Of a stretch of 64,000 nt of DNA, positions 1-12,412 are shown piece after piece. The translations under genes and the position numbers were made by a program. The DNA comes from Steromphala cineraria. Taxonomy: Eukaryota; Mollusca; Gastropoda; Trochida; Trochidae. The stretch is from the NCBI GenBank assembly GCA_916613615.1, contig OU744726.1:22633515-22697514 (forward strand), written 5' to 3'. How positions within the stretch are numbered: position 1 is the stretch's first letter; the number at the start of each line of letters is the position of its first letter. The notes beneath the pieces are model-generated. The model had not been told where the DNA came from and ran no database searches. It was given only the letters and a program-made list of their open reading frames with translations.

Positions 1-2074
1 TAGAATTTTGAAATGTTTTTGCCTACAAAGAGGATTAGGAAGAAACATATTGAAAACAAAATGAAATAGATAACAGAATTCAAACATTTTCAACAGCTTT
101 TGGAAACGCTAGGCAACGGGCCAAATCTATGATAACAAGTTCTCTTCAGGTCCCTTCAATTAACAACTTGAAGATAAGAATTAATAAAAATCTAAAAAAA
201 AATATTCTGATTTGACTTAAACAGTACGGACACGTCAAGACGCGATAATTCTAGCGTGGAGCCCGAGGTCATTATAATAATGTCACCTGTGTCAATGTAG
301 AAGCCATAACCTATCTAATGAGTTCATTATGCTAGACTTGCCTAGGGTTATTCTTCATTACTACGTGACCGAGTTCAGGTCACCGGGTGAGAGTTATCGC
401 CCTTGGCTAATGGGATGGGTTGCCTGAGGTGGCGTTGTCTTCTTTCATTCAGGTCACAACGTGCGTAAAACAGATCGGTCCCATATTAAATTTTATTTTC
501 TAAAGGTTACTAGGTTGAGTTTGTATAAGATGGAAATCATCATATAGGCAGAAAGAAATAAAAAAGAAAAAAATAATAATTTGAAAATTCACATTATTTT
601 GTTGTGCAGACTAAGCATTTCCGTTTTAATAAGGGCCTACTTTACAGATATATAAGAGATAGGCCTATAGACGTATTTCAATTGTGTTTGAATAAAAGCC
701 GTGTCTGACGTCAAAGTTTTAAAATAAGACTTTATTGGATTTATGTTGTTGGACTTAATATTTCGCGTAGCTGTTTTCGTATATTCTCCCCCAAAACCCT
801 CTAAAATTCTACAATCACAAGTATAAGTTTCTAGACTGGTAGTTATGATTTAGGTAGATTTCGCCAGAAAGTATCGTTTAATTTTCAGTGAATCTAATAT
901 CAACTACAAAAAGCATTTTTCTAACATTTCCGGGAGTAATTTAAGGGGTAAAGTACACGCACATGAGTTCCTTTTGGTTTATACAAGGGGTATATATATA
1001 TATATATATATACTGATTAGACACTTAGAAAACTTAGTTATATATATATAATAAAGCGAGATGAAATTTCAATATAAAGAACCCGTTGAATTTAATTTCA
1101 CAGCATTCGACTTCATAGAAACTCAAACACATGTCATTTAACATGCCCGATTCACGGTACTGCAATTTACAATAGTTTGTGAACGGATCGCTTCACACCC
1201 CTTGTAAAATTCTTTGTGGAGTGTTCCCGTTAATTTAGATCGTTTAGCGAGATAGACCGATAATTACTGTGAATTTACTCCCCCAATCTTGGCGATAATT
1301 GCTAAAGCGTTTTACAATTGCAGAAATTTACCAAACGTTACGCAACAGCCGCCAATGTTGTTTCGGGTATAAAGAGGCTTTTCGTTCACCAGCTGCGGCA
1401 ACTTTTATCATTAACATTCCCCCTGCTGCGTGCCGATAAGTCGCCGTAAAATCAGATAACCGCCAAAGCGGATATAAAGGAATTAACGACTAGCGGACTA
1501 ACCCGTTTCACTAACATTTGATTTGCTTATAGGCTAATCTCAAAGAAAAGAATACATTTGTAAGCTGCAACTGCCATTACAGATAAACAGGCGGCTGTGT
1601 TTATAATATTGTACGTTATGATTGTTGCTTACGTCCCAATTTGTAACAATTTTAAGTTGCACTATGCTACACATACTATATTTTCATATATCCTTTAGTT
1701 TTGCTGCACTGGTTGTAATCTTACTTGCATACAAATCATTGGCAACTAAGTGCTAAGTACTAAGTATATATATGTATTTCACTTCATCATATAAGTGTTA
1801 GAAATATTTGTTCTAGAAATGATTCTAAATGAAAGTAATGAAGACATACACAGATCGCATCGATCTGAATAACTTTACTAGGTTCTCAGTATGAATACCG
1901 CTGGGTGACCAACGTCACAAAAATATTTACCTCTGATGTGAATCAACTATCAACTCAACCCTTCAAAATTTCACATCAGCCAGTATCAAATCACGTCACT
2001 CGTCTTAAATGTAAGACAGATAAACAAACAGACAGAAACAAACAACATGCATGACAATGAATCATTACGAATAA
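1..2074. other. Noncoding AT-rich stretch
   Basis: I see no supportable gene here. A (TA)n microsatellite lies at 991-1012. The part from about 1290 to 1510 is less AT-rich than its surroundings and holds GATAA, CAGCTG and TTTATCATTA-like words. It could be a regulatory island, but that is speculative. Confidence 0.6.
991..1012. repeat. (TA)11 microsatellite
   Basis: An uninterrupted run of TA dinucleotides, 22 bases long, is read directly. A second, shorter TA-rich run follows about 30 bases downstream. Confidence 0.95.
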
Positions 2075-2219
2075 GGGGCAATTATTGTTCTCAAAAATAT
2101 CCTTATAGAGAAAATGTGGGAAATTAACGATGGTAGAAATCAATATCTTCAACATTTAGTTAAAAATAAAATAAAATCCCTTTGTTATGGTAAACGATTT
2201 TTGATTAAAGTTCAGAAAG
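2075..2219 (+). repeat. Dispersed direct repeat, copy 1
   Basis: About 145 bp recurs with substitutions and small indels at 2764-2904. Both copies share the blocks ATTATTGTTCTCAAA, CAATATCTTCAACATTTAG and CCCTTTGTTATGGTAAAC, and end in GATTAAAGTTCAGAAAG. The copies are about 690 bp apart. No coding potential is shared, because indels shift every frame. It is probably an old tandem duplication or a member of an unnamed repeat family. Confidence 0.75.
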
Positions 2220-2763
2220 ACCAAACACTCTATGACAGACGACAACACACACAATTTAGTATGTGGTCAAAATATCGGAGAAGTCGAATTAAAAGGAGAA
2301 ATTACTGGTTTTGCCATGTGACCTTGTTTGTGACCTTTCACGTTACACAAATCAAAAACATCTTCATTCGTACCCACGAATTCCAAGCCTTGTCGCTGAT
2401 TGGCTTTGGTGCAAGGGTCACCTATCATGACCCCATTGGAGCAATAATCGTAAGATCAAGAAACGCAGCGAAATACGATCGACAAGTTGCAACTGATTTT
2501 AATGCGATTTAGAGAAACCTTCTTTCCTCCAATTATGCTAGAGAGAAGCTCATGTGTGGTATTTGGTTAATCCATGTAACATAATGTGATATGATTATTG
2601 AGTTAACTTTAACGCTTAGATAATATCTTGTTTTTATTTTTTTGTAATTACAAAGTTTTGAACATACTGTCTCTTCGGAATTTATCGTTTATGTAATTTC
2701 ATATTACATGAAACAAGTCAATAAAAATGATAATAAATACGAAATGAAAGCATTAAGATTAAA

Positions 2764-2904
2764 GAGACAATAATTGTTCTCAAATATCTCTGTGCCAAAA
2801 ACTGTGAAATAAACAATCTTACAACTCAATATCTTCAACATTTAGTTAAAAATTAAATGAAATCCCTTTGTTATGGTAAACAATTTTGATTAAAGTTCAG
2901 AAAG
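2764..2904 (+). repeat. Dispersed direct repeat, copy 2
   Basis: Partner of the repeat at 2075-2219, in the same orientation. The aligned part shows scattered substitutions and single-base indels, so the duplication is not recent. Confidence 0.75.
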
Positions 2905-3786
2905 TACAAACACGGCAACACGTTCCTAACAACGTGCATGCTCTGCGAGACACGACAACAGTAAGACTCTCTTCACTGTACGGTATCGCCTTGTCTTGTA
3001 TGCCCATATACAGTCTCTATGATTCACTGAGCACGTTTTGCAACACAAGGACACGTTGTTACTCTAGCTTTGAAATCGACGAATGTCAAATGTTCGAAGT
3101 TGGGTGACTAATCGCTAATGCCAAGGTTAGCCAGCTCTAAAAATGTTATTTTGACTAGTAATAACAAAGGTTTCTGGTTTCCGATCGCAACATTTGCGTC
3201 GTTGACATATAACCTCATTGAATATAAATCTAAGTTAACGGAACATTAATATGGTAAACATAACAAAATGAATCTCGCTGGAATAACCTTTATTTGTTTA
3301 AATATATTTTGGCATTGAACGTGACAGTTTCATATATAGAGATGTGGTATAAGGATGAAACCAAACGAAAATTGTTGATAATGAAAACGAGTAATTATTT
3401 AGAAGTTTGATCGCAATGTCTATGTTCACTCTATGCAGTCATATCCTTACAATATAAGTGAGTAACAAACGTTAATTTCAAAAGAACGAGAGAGTTTGGC
3501 AACACATATCGATCAAATATTTTGTATATTCAGTGCCGTAATTTCTAGAATCGTTCTTATGATTTACATAAATAACCATATGATAGACTGACATATAGTC
3601 CTTGAAAAAAAAGGAGTAGGCTAATATCTTAATTTTGATTTATTCATTTTGAAATAGAACAAAAATTAGTCATGTAAAATACTTAATTTCCTGGGGCATC
3701 TACAATTGACAACATATTAACTTTCATTTAATTTGTTTTTGTTTAGGGTCTGAATAACAGACTTAACTTTCAGTTGAATGTATATA
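2905..3786. other. Noncoding stretch
   Basis: I see no gene, RNA or clear repeat here. Only short open frames with no recognisable composition are present. Confidence 0.5.
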
Positions 3787-4062
3787 GGTGTTTTGTAGAC
3801 ACGTGGATTCGTAGTCAGAAATTACAGTGGGTTCGTAAGCAGATCGACGTTGGTTCATAGTAAATCGAAAATTGGTCAATCAAATAAATTTTATTTCAAA
3901 CTTTAAACATGATATATGATCAAATGTATTATTACTTATATTTTATAACTAAAAATAAGAAAAAAGAGATAAATGGCAACAACATATATTGCGTATATTT
4001 CTATCTGTCTACGAACTCACCGTTCATCTGTCTACGAACCCACCGTGTCTACGAAAACACCC
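3787..4062. mobile_element. Foldback/MITE-like element with repeated subterminal motif
   Basis: The left end begins GGTGTTTTGTAGACACG and the right end finishes as its inverse, CGTGTCTACGAAAACACC. Inside both ends the word TTCGTAGACAG/TTCGTAAGCAG recurs near GTGGGTTCGTA, in opposite orientation at the two sides, giving imperfect inverted arms of roughly 60 bp around an AT-rich centre. More copies of GTCTACGAA continue to about 4093. Short size, terminal inverted repeats and no coding capacity fit a non-autonomous DNA element. The family and the target-site duplication were not identified. Confidence 0.6.
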
Positions 4063-7000
4063 GTTCACTATCCCGTTTTGTCTACGAAACGACTTGTTCT
4101 CTCAAATGACACAAGATGAAGCGAGTTCACACTGGTACAGTGTACCAGGAAGGTTAGTTTTGTCCTGTCGTGATATGAATAAATAAAATCACTTGTGATT
4201 AATTTTATTTGTGTCGACAAAATATATGGTAAAATAAAACAATAACGACATCAATGGCTCTTTCGCTTTTTATGCAAAGGACACTATCGACTCGCTGAGT
4301 GTTCCTTCGGAATGGAATACCCATGGACGCAAAACACATTTTATAGAACTTCAATTAGAATGAGAAAATAGGTAAAATTGAAAAACATAAAAACATTTAT
4401 TTCATATACTGCATCCGAAACCAGCAATATCATACTGTCTATTTATTTATTATAGCGAGGCTACATGCGACACGAATCCCAAGTGTATTTGTAAAAGCCT
4501 TCAAACAATTTCATTTACGGTTGCAGTTTCCGCAGCCTCCGGGGCTATATATACCTACATAAAAATGTGTCTCTTTTGATTACAGATGCGCAAAAAAGCT
4601 ACAAGGTTCTTGTCAAAAAGTCTAAATTTAGACAGTATTCCATCACGGTGAAGTCGGTCGTTGTCGGATATGTCATGTGACGTCACAGGGAACTGTCAAT
4701 CAACTGTTAGTCGCACCTGCGTCTCCATGGAAACTAATTGTCACCTCTAGTTAAAGAACTGAAATAAATAATCGTGTCTATGTTGACGTATTTGGGTTAA
4801 CGAACAATGTCTGGAAAAAGATCGTTTTAAAGTTACTGCCCGTTGCTAGCTATTCGTTATATATAGAAAGTCGTTTTACTTGGATGTCTTACTCTTCAGA
4901 AGAAAACGTAGTTTAAATCAAGTATTTTGGAATTGACTGAACATCAATGACCAATCGTTGTAATGTTTATGACTTCTTGACAACATTATTATATCGCTTG
5001 TTTTAGATGCGAGTTAATTGTGCTTCATTTTTTTGAGCCATTATAAAAAAAACCAATGCAATTCATCAAAAGTATTCACGTCTTTACTTGTGAAAAAGAT
5101 GTTGTTCGGAACATACGATCTCCACGGATGAAAAAAAAAGACTTGTTACATAAACTTTTTTCAAAAAGGTATTGAGTTATTGAGTGGATAAAGATTTTAT
5201 GGACGAGTTGCCTCCTTGTTTTCAAAATGGAGATGTTATGGTATTGATTTTTATACCGTCGAATGCCTCTTGAAAAGTATATGACATTATAAGAAAAGAA
5301 CATGAAACATAACATACAACAACTTTATTTGTAGTTATTTATAGTATCGTCAAGTCATCTGTTTTCAGTCATCATGTGTTTTCAGTCAGTCATTTTGACT
5401 CCCTTTTGTGAACATACCCAAAGGGATATTAAAGTGCCTTGTGGATTATTTGAAGCAGAGGGTTCATATGTGCATCTAGGAATAGTCGTTTAAAATATAA
5501 TTTGCTTAAGAAAAAATATTATGGTAAAAACATAAAAAACATTACATTTTAAAGCAAATTTTCTAATACCAATTTCCTTAGGGAAAGAAAGTCTTTTTAT
5601 TTTCAAACCTTGCTCTAATAACTGTCCACCTAATTTCCTTGTAATTCTTTACATAATGAGATGTCTTGATGTAATAATATTTATTGTCACTTGCCATTTT
5701 AAGAAAAAATATATTCATTGTTTTCAGTGTTATTTCTTATCAAATTTGTTTTTAAAACATTAAAAGTTATCTCAGTGGGTTTGAATGATTTTCCTATAGT
5801 GCACAATACATTTTTAAAAAATATGGATAAACTCCAAGAGAAGCCTTTATGAAAGCACCTTAAACTATCAGAACTGATATTCCTGTCAGAGAAATAGTTA
5901 GGTCACCCCCTAAACCCAGTGTTTCATGTTTTTCAATTTTTCATTATGAAATATGATGAATCAAAGTTATTTTTATTTAGAATAATATTTACTTAAACAC
6001 TATCAATTTAATAGATTTAGTTCGAGTTATGTCAACTTTCTGTGTCATTATGGAACATAAACTTTGAAAAAACTGTCTTGCATATTCTAAATAACAGAGG
6101 TTCAAGAAAGTGACTGAAAACACATGACACTACTTCCAAAGTCAGGATTTTTTCAAAGTTATGTTAAAAGCATTCTATGTTGTACAAATGTTAAATATAA
6201 TTGGTTTTCATAAATTTTCTATTAGATAATATGGCAATAAATGATTAAGAGTAATTTCTCATCAATACTTGTGGTAATTTTTCAAATACAGGTCTTTATT
6301 CCTTATCTGACTGAAAACTCATTACACAAGGATATATATAGATAGTGTTAACGTAAAGAACACATATCTTGATGAAAATTCGAGACTTTTTTCGATTGTT
6401 CCTAAAAATTCTAATGATTAAACATAACCAAAAACTTTTAAAATAAAACATTTTAGAAACCAAAATCAAGAACACATCCATCTTTCAGTTAATAGCCACA
6501 AATGCCCTTTGAAACTGATACAGGCAAAACAAGATATAAAAAAAATTTCCAGTTTCCTGCAAGACAAACATTAAATCAAAGACTAGGACACAATCCAATC
6601 TATTCAAGTAACTTAATCCAGACATAATAGCATTGGAATCATTTCCAAAGTCTCTCAACACATTTCCAGGATCTCAAATAGCGCTGTAACAGACCTCTTT
6701 TGGTTCATCATCAGAAGCGTGCTGGAAATGAACATGATCACGAGATTGTTTACTTACCAAGTAAGTAAAGTTCAAGGATACTCGATCTAAAGCATAAACA
6801 CAATTTAGATGTATTTTCAAAAAAGAACGAAACCTTCTTGCAACAAATGAGAAGGGTTGTCGTTGATATTGATATTTTTCATTTATCAACTTAAATAAAT
6901 TTTGTGATATAAACATGATCAACCAAACCTATTTACTTCATTTACGTTTGTTTAGAAGCTTGAAGTCGATTATCAAAGATTCATTTATTCAGTTTCTTAA

Positions 7001-7113
7001 TCAAAAATATTTCCAATAGTACTAAATCTGTTAACATACATGTACATTAATAATATATCTTGAAGGTAGATATGATTTATTCATTAGGAAATAAATTCAT
7101 AATGTATTTGTCT
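4063..7113. other. Noncoding AT-rich stretch
   Basis: No gene is supportable. A 17-bp inverted word pair (5372-5388 and 6111-6127) is the only long-range structure I noticed. The rest is AT-rich sequence with homopolymer runs. Confidence 0.5.
5372..6127. repeat. Possible 756-bp element bounded by 17-bp inverted repeats
   Basis: TCATGTGTTTTCAGTCA at the left is matched exactly by its reverse complement at the right end. A perfect 17-bp inverse match within 1 kb is unlikely by chance, but no target-site duplication or coding content is visible between the arms. It could be a decayed DNA transposon or two fragments of one repeat in opposite orientation. Confidence 0.35.
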
Positions 7114-7235
7114 ACACGGTAATAACCTGTTTGAAACTCGTTATTTTAATTTGTATATAACTGGCGTGGCTTTCGCAGCCTGTCATAGGCCTGTCCAAGT
7201 TTAACTTACAAGTTTCAAACAGGTTATAACCGTGT
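7114..7235. mobile_element. Short MITE with about 25-bp terminal inverted repeats
   Basis: The left end reads ACACGGTAATAACCTGTTTG and continues AAACT. The right end is its inverse with one base changed, AGTTTC then AAACAGGTTATAACCGTGT. The whole element is about 122 bp with a 70-bp centre and no coding content. The family was not recognised. Confidence 0.65.
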
Positions 7236-9261
7236 GAACATACACATTATAAAATCATTTCTCATAAAATCCTAGGTAAGGAAAGTTAAAGAAAAAGAAG
7301 AAATTAAATGCAAAATCATTTTACAGCAAAACAACTGTTTGGATCTCTTTGTAACAGCAGAGACTCTATATTACAGGTCACAAAAATAAACCGTTAATAC
7401 GGTAAATACATATTACACTATATTACATATAACATATTACATATATTGAAAATATGTCATTACTTATTTTCAACCATATGGGTAATAAATACATACATAA
7501 GAGAAATAAGTAACCATATGAAATATGCTTTCTCTTTTTGCAAAATATTAAAGCCGGTTTTAGCAGTTATATAAACATTATGTTTAAAAAGTTAAATTAA
7601 TTTATGTTCACCGCAGAGCTATAAAAATTGGGATAGCTAAAACAGAGAAGTTCATACATCCTTTCACATGTATATATGGATGTTCGTCTCTCCAGTCAGT
7701 CACATGACCTCCAAGACGTCACGTGACGAGGTGAAGTAGCGGTCAGTCTGCCGGTCTGTGTAAACAAGAGTTAGGTCAATTTGACGTGCTTCATGTGACA
7801 TTTGATAATGTCAGTACACAGACTATTTACTGTGTATATACTAACATACATCATTTTTATTGATATAGGTAGCGTTATATACCTTTGCTGACCACAAAGT
7901 GAGAAAGTCTATGATTTAGACGTTTATCGATGTTGATTTTAATGATAAACTAGGGTTCATGTCTGGTTCATGGTTTATTGGTGATTTTTACTCATATCTT
8001 AATAATTATTCAGCGGTTTGGTTATGGTGTATACATTTGGTTAAAGGTTTAACTATGGACCAATAACTATAACTGATTGAGAGAGGGAGCGTCATTGCTA
8101 TGAAATATCAATTTCATAAAGAGCATAATGATCTCTTTTCAAAACGCACTGACAATGACCGCGAGTCAATCACTTGTCAGGCCTGATGTTTAATATTGAG
8201 ATTTACAGGTAAACATACAGTTTGTAAGCAACGATTAGTGGAACGTGGTGGCACGCGGTCTTGTGCATAACTCAGTTGATTGATACATGTAAAGTTCAGC
8301 AACAATGAGCTCGGAGCGAATGTTGGGTGGGTGACTTGCTGACTTAGCGTTTGTAAGGATGATTCCCTGCTTCACGACACGATATCAAAGATTCATGTTC
8401 AACAACTTGCAATCGACTTTTTTTCGAAATGTGTTTCTGTTTACCCAGCAGTAAATTGGTTATAAGTTTGGAAGGTTAGTTGTTATTGATAAATATATCT
8501 AAAGTGCAGTTTTCTGTTCGCACTCCTACGAAGTTGAGAAAAATTTAAAACGCTGCTTGTCCTTACATAGAGTTTAATGTGTGTTGCATTTTTAGTTCCT
8601 TTATGCGGAGTATTCAGCGCATAATAATATTATTTATTGTTTGAAAAGGTCAAAGGTTTGTGTTTGTATGCATGTGATAACTTAGCTGGTGAAATATCAT
8701 GTGTTGTATTTTATTAAATTTCCTCTTTCTAATTGCATTTTACGTGGAACATTGTTTTCTTTCATAATGTTGTATAACATTACAAACAAGAATTGCGTTG
8801 TAGAAATAGAACGCAGAAACATCAGTTACAATTTTTGTGCAATCTTATTAAAATACGATCTATTTGCTAATCTGCGTAACGTAGTGAAGCAATTAAGATA
8901 TCATTTTAATGAGATTGAATTTTTGTGTTATTTAAATGACTTTAACACAATTGTATTTCCAATGTACATTACATATTTAAGGTTTTTATCATTTAATTAT
9001 GACGTGCAAATTTGATTCAGTTCAAATGCATTATTTCCCATTGTTTTGTTAATAAGTTACGTAGTTACTTTATTATTGTTTTTTTTAATACAACTGCATG
9101 TATCATTTACGTCATTCGCTCGTTTGGACTAAACCTTTCTAAAACATAACATTATTCACCTGTGCACTCTAGGGAAAACAATTCATGACTCATGGCATAT
9201 GTTTCTTATTGGTGTAAGTGTGTCAGTTTTTACCTCAGGTTTACATTGCAACAATAACATA
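7236..9261. other. Noncoding stretch
   Basis: No convincing gene. An open frame of 108 codons at 8689-9015 has AT-driven composition (Phe, Leu, Tyr, Asn rich) and no recognisable domain, so it is left out. Short E-box-like words (CACGTGA) occur near 7720. Confidence 0.5.
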
Positions 9262-9263
9262 TA

Positions 9264-9554
9264 CCGTATTTCCTTGAATAGACGCCCCCGGCGTGTATTT
9301 TTTCAGACCCCCTTTACCCCCGGCGTCTATTCGAGGCCGGCGTCTATTTATTTTTAGTAGGAAACAAATAATCTAGATGGCATTAAGGGGGAATACTTTG
9401 TTTCAATTCAACTACGGGAGAATTAATTAATCAACTTATCACCCGGCGTTTATTCGAGACCCGGCGTGTATTTACTTAAAACAGCCATACCCCCGGCCTC
9501 TATTCGAGACCCGGCGTGTATTCGAGACCCAGGCGTCTATTCGAGGAAATACGG
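9264..9554. mobile_element. TA-flanked MITE with GC-rich subterminal repeats, copy 1
   Basis: The element begins CCGTATTTCCTTGAATAGACG and ends in its inverse with one mismatch, and it is bounded by TA on each side (9262-9263 and 9555-9556). Inside are repeated short units built on ATTCGAGACCCGGCGTGT and CCCCCGGCGTCTATTCGA, much richer in GC than the surrounding DNA. The TA duplication and terminal inverted repeats are typical of non-autonomous Tc1/mariner-type elements; that assignment is inference. A second, inverted member is at 20749-21065. Confidence 0.85.
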
Positions 9555-9556
9555 TA

Positions 9557-10440
9557 GGTGCATTGTCCACAGTCCGGTGGGAATAATTAACCCTATGTAA
9601 AGATGTTTTTAATGATAGAATTGATTCCACAGAAATTGGATATAAAGTAAAACTAAAGTCATGAACCGTGGAATAAGGTTTACCCAACAATGCATGAAGG
9701 ATGGAAAATCTAATACTTGAGCAGAGTAATATGTTTGTAAATTACGATTGTTTAAGTTTTGTAAAATCCACTGAATTGTTAAATACACCAGAAATGCTTT
9801 TTTATATAAAATTGTACACTTTCAAAATTATTTTTACTAAGAAACGTAACAATTTAGACTATAAAGCTTTTTGGATTCAACTTTTAACAGAATAAGACAT
9901 ACATACATACATAAAACTATTCGACCTTGATTTGGCGGTTTGCCTGCACGTAAGCCTGTTAGCCTGTGTTATTTCATTTTATAATACCACAAATTTGTTG
10001 TAGATTTAATGCGGCAGGTGTAGTAGACTAGTGCTTAAAATAGTAGATATCAAAACAACGATAACATTGCAGTATTTTATTTCAACAAGCATACGTAGGT
10101 ACATGTCCCGTTTAAATCAACTCGGGGACGATCTCTGATCAAATGTTTTAGAGTAATCTCTAGAATGATACTTTAAAACGAGGATCGATAAAAACGTAGA
10201 ATATGCCGGAAGGATCGGGAAGGTTGCCAGTGTGTCGCGAGAATCGATATGCAAGCATGAGCCTGTGTTGGAGCGGATTAACAGTGAAAATGGAGCGTGA
10301 ACGGGTCGTGCCAGTTTTGAAAACACCCACGCGTCACGATTAACTCGATCTAACCTCATGCGAGAGACAGCGAGATAATTTGCCTAACAAAGTAAACTGG
10401 CAATTTAACGCGTCAGCACGTTTTCACCGAAGTAGGTCAC
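9557..10440. other. Noncoding stretch upstream of the MADF gene
   Basis: I see no gene. A short (CATA)n run lies at about 9897-9912. Base composition becomes less AT-rich from about 10100 towards the downstream gene. Confidence 0.5.
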
Positions 10441-10546
10441 GATCCGGTCACGTGACCAGCCCGACTAGCTCCCGATAGACACACACGCTATAACCAGCCT
10501 GCGATTCAAGTGGACGCCATTTTGAATGCACTGTAGTCTATGAAAC
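10441..10546 (+). promoter_or_regulatory. Likely proximal promoter/5' UTR of the MADF gene
   Basis: Just upstream of the coding start lies GGTCACGTGACC, a palindromic CACGTG E-box at about 10446-10457. It is followed at 10516-10524 by GCCATTTTG, which matches the YY1 core often found at metazoan transcription starts. The stretch is CpG-richer than the surroundings. An out-of-frame ATG precedes the chosen start by a few bases. Motif matches only; no start site can be proven. Confidence 0.45.
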
Positions 10547-11473
10547 ATGACAAACAGAAAGAGAACGCGATCCCCGACTCCTTCACTAGAAGACAGCCAA
10601 GATGCGTTCTCGTTCGTTGTTATAAAGAACGAACATCCGCAGTCTATGGAGGAACCAATCGATATTAGCGAGGGTCCCGCAAAGAAGCCGAGAGTTGTAG
10701 CGAAGCTGACCCCCGAGGAAGAAACGGAGATGGTCGACTTCATACGAGGTCACCCGTGCTTGTACAACCGGAAGCTGAGAGCATGGACAGAGCGACCCAT
10801 GAAGGACAAACTGTGGCTGGACCAGGCCGATAAACTCCAGAGAACTGTTGTAGAAATAAAGACCTGGTACGAGAGTATCAGAACAAGGCTGGGCAGACTG
10901 AAACGGATTAAGTCGGGACAGAACGATGTTGAACTCTCCGAGCGTGACCAGTGGATCTACGACAGTTTCATGTTCCTCTGTCCCCATATAATAGAGGTTC
11001 ACAGGCGTAGCACTGCATCCCTCAAATTAAAGATGGCTGCCGCTTCCGGGGCAACAGCGGAACCTCAACCTTCAACATCTACAACAGACGACACTCCGTC
11101 ATACCAGGATGAAGAGATTTCAATGCCTCGGACAACTCCCAGTGTGAACCCGGTACCATCCCCTACATTTTTCACAACTTCCGCCCGAGGGAATTATGGG
11201 AGTGGTGGTCAAGACGTAGCCCAGTTACTAGACAGACAGGATAGACTTTTGAACATATCAGAGACGCTGATCAATAACTTTATGCCCACCAATGATAGGG
11301 AGAAGACGACGTTTAGCCATTGGATCTCGGCTGTGCTACATGAACTACCCAGAGACTTGTATAGAAACGCTCAGAGAGATATATGGAACCTTCTGGAGGG
11401 GTATAGACAACAACACGACTCCAGGGAGGCTGTCAACCAGAATCCAGTCAACCATTTCAACCTGAATCATTGA
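10547..11473 (+). CDS. MADF-domain protein, single exon
   Basis: A 308-residue nuclear DNA-binding protein candidate. Residues about 62-147 look like a MADF (Myb/SANT-like) domain: MVDFIRGHPCLYN, then a tryptophan-containing middle (KLWLDQADKL), then IKTWYESIRTRLGRLKR, ending near WIYDSFMFLCPHI. MADF proteins bind DNA and regulate transcription. Basic stretches at residues 3-8 (NRKRTR) and about 45-50 (AKKPRV) look like nuclear localisation signals, and IKNE at 26-29 fits a SUMO consensus. The centre (160-220) is Ser/Thr/Pro-rich and probably disordered. Residues 221-289 look helical and may mediate protein contacts, but I do not recognise a named BESS motif. Length, composition and a nearby AATAAA support a real intronless gene. 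The exact target is unknown. Confidence 0.88.
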   Translation: MTNRKRTRSPTPSLEDSQDAFSFVVIKNEHPQSMEEPIDISEGPAKKPRVVAKLTPEEETEMVDFIRGHPCLYNRKLRAWTERPMKDKLWLDQADKLQRTVVEIKTWYESIRTRLGRLKRIKSGQNDVELSERDQWIYDSFMFLCPHIIEVHRRSTASLKLKMAAASGATAEPQPSTSTTDDTPSYQDEEISMPRTTPSVNPVPSPTFFTTSARGNYGSGGQDVAQLLDRQDRLLNISETLINNFMPTNDREKTTFSHWISAVLHELPRDLYRNAQRDIWNLLEGYRQQHDSREAVNQNPVNHFNLNH

Positions 11474-11509
11474 ATTGCTATGTATTTCCCCCTTTGTGCT
11501 TCTTTTATC

Positions 11510-11515
11510 AATAAA
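11510..11515 (+). terminator. Polyadenylation signal of the MADF gene
   Basis: A canonical AATAAA hexamer lies 37 bases after the stop codon, followed by AT-rich sequence. No genomic poly(A) tract follows, so there is no sign of a recent retrocopy tail. Confidence 0.7.
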
Positions 11516-12412
11516 TTCAATATTGAACATATCGATTTTGTCTTCATTTCTAAGATTGGATGCCTTGTTAAATGAACGGTAGGACTGAAGAAAAAAATTC
11601 AGTAACATCAGTTCTAAGATGAGAAATAAGTAATTTATGTTAGTCGAAATAAATCCTGGGTAGAATGTTTTGAATGATCTCTGTCTGTATGCAGAAAGAG
11701 AATACCTTCTTGAAGTTTGTTTTCACACAATAATCCTTAACAAAATATCAATGCAATACAACACAATACACAACATCTAGTCTATGAATAAAAAAAATCC
11801 GACCATAGATCAAAATGATACGTTTTAATTTCTAAATGTTATCGCGATACATATAACTTTACTCATGATTCTCAATATGATATTTCCTCGCCGCTTGTTA
11901 GTCAAAAGATCTCCCTGTTCAGGTAATAAAATCGATTATGTTTAATGCAAGTCGCGGGGTATCGGGAAGATGTGGACTGAGGTCGGATGCAAGGGCAGTT
12001 CGTAAAAGTTAGTCGTTAGGAATCTTTGAAAACGCATTGTCCTCATAGGCAACTAAAAGATCATGATCTCACCTCTGTTAAAATGAGATCAGTTCTCGGA
12101 CTTGAGAGTGAAAAGCATGTTTAATGCTCGAAGTTAGTCGTACAATTAGCGACGCTGATTCATTAGATAATTATACTTTTGAGATCCCCAGGGAATTAGA
12201 ACCTAGTGGAAATTGCACTTTGCACTAGATTCTTCTTACCAGAGCGAGGTTACGTAATTGTGTGAGTGACTCATGGCATTGAGTTGGTGACAACAAGCAA
12301 GTTTCCATGCCACGGGTCCAATATTCGACACGAGTACTCGAATTGTCAGACTCGACTCGGACCCGAGTGACTGAAATTCTTAAATTTACCTTTAAATAGA
12401 TTTAGAAGTGTT
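11516..12412. other. Noncoding stretch
   Basis: Nothing recognisable after the MADF polyadenylation signal. Short open frames on the minus strand here overlap the MADF 3' end and are not supported. Confidence 0.5.

Noticed and set aside
2114..2512. 132-codon open frame
   Set aside because: It starts in a diverged direct repeat whose partner copy is not open. No domain, and composition follows local bases.
8689..9015. 108-codon Phe/Leu/Tyr-rich frame
   Set aside because: Composition is what AT-rich DNA gives by chance; no domain, start context or conserved partner.
9472..9690. 72-codon minus-strand frame
   Set aside because: It runs out of the MITE repeats at 9264-9554; no domain.
10586..11002. 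138-codon minus-strand frame
   Set aside because: Antisense shadow of the MADF gene.
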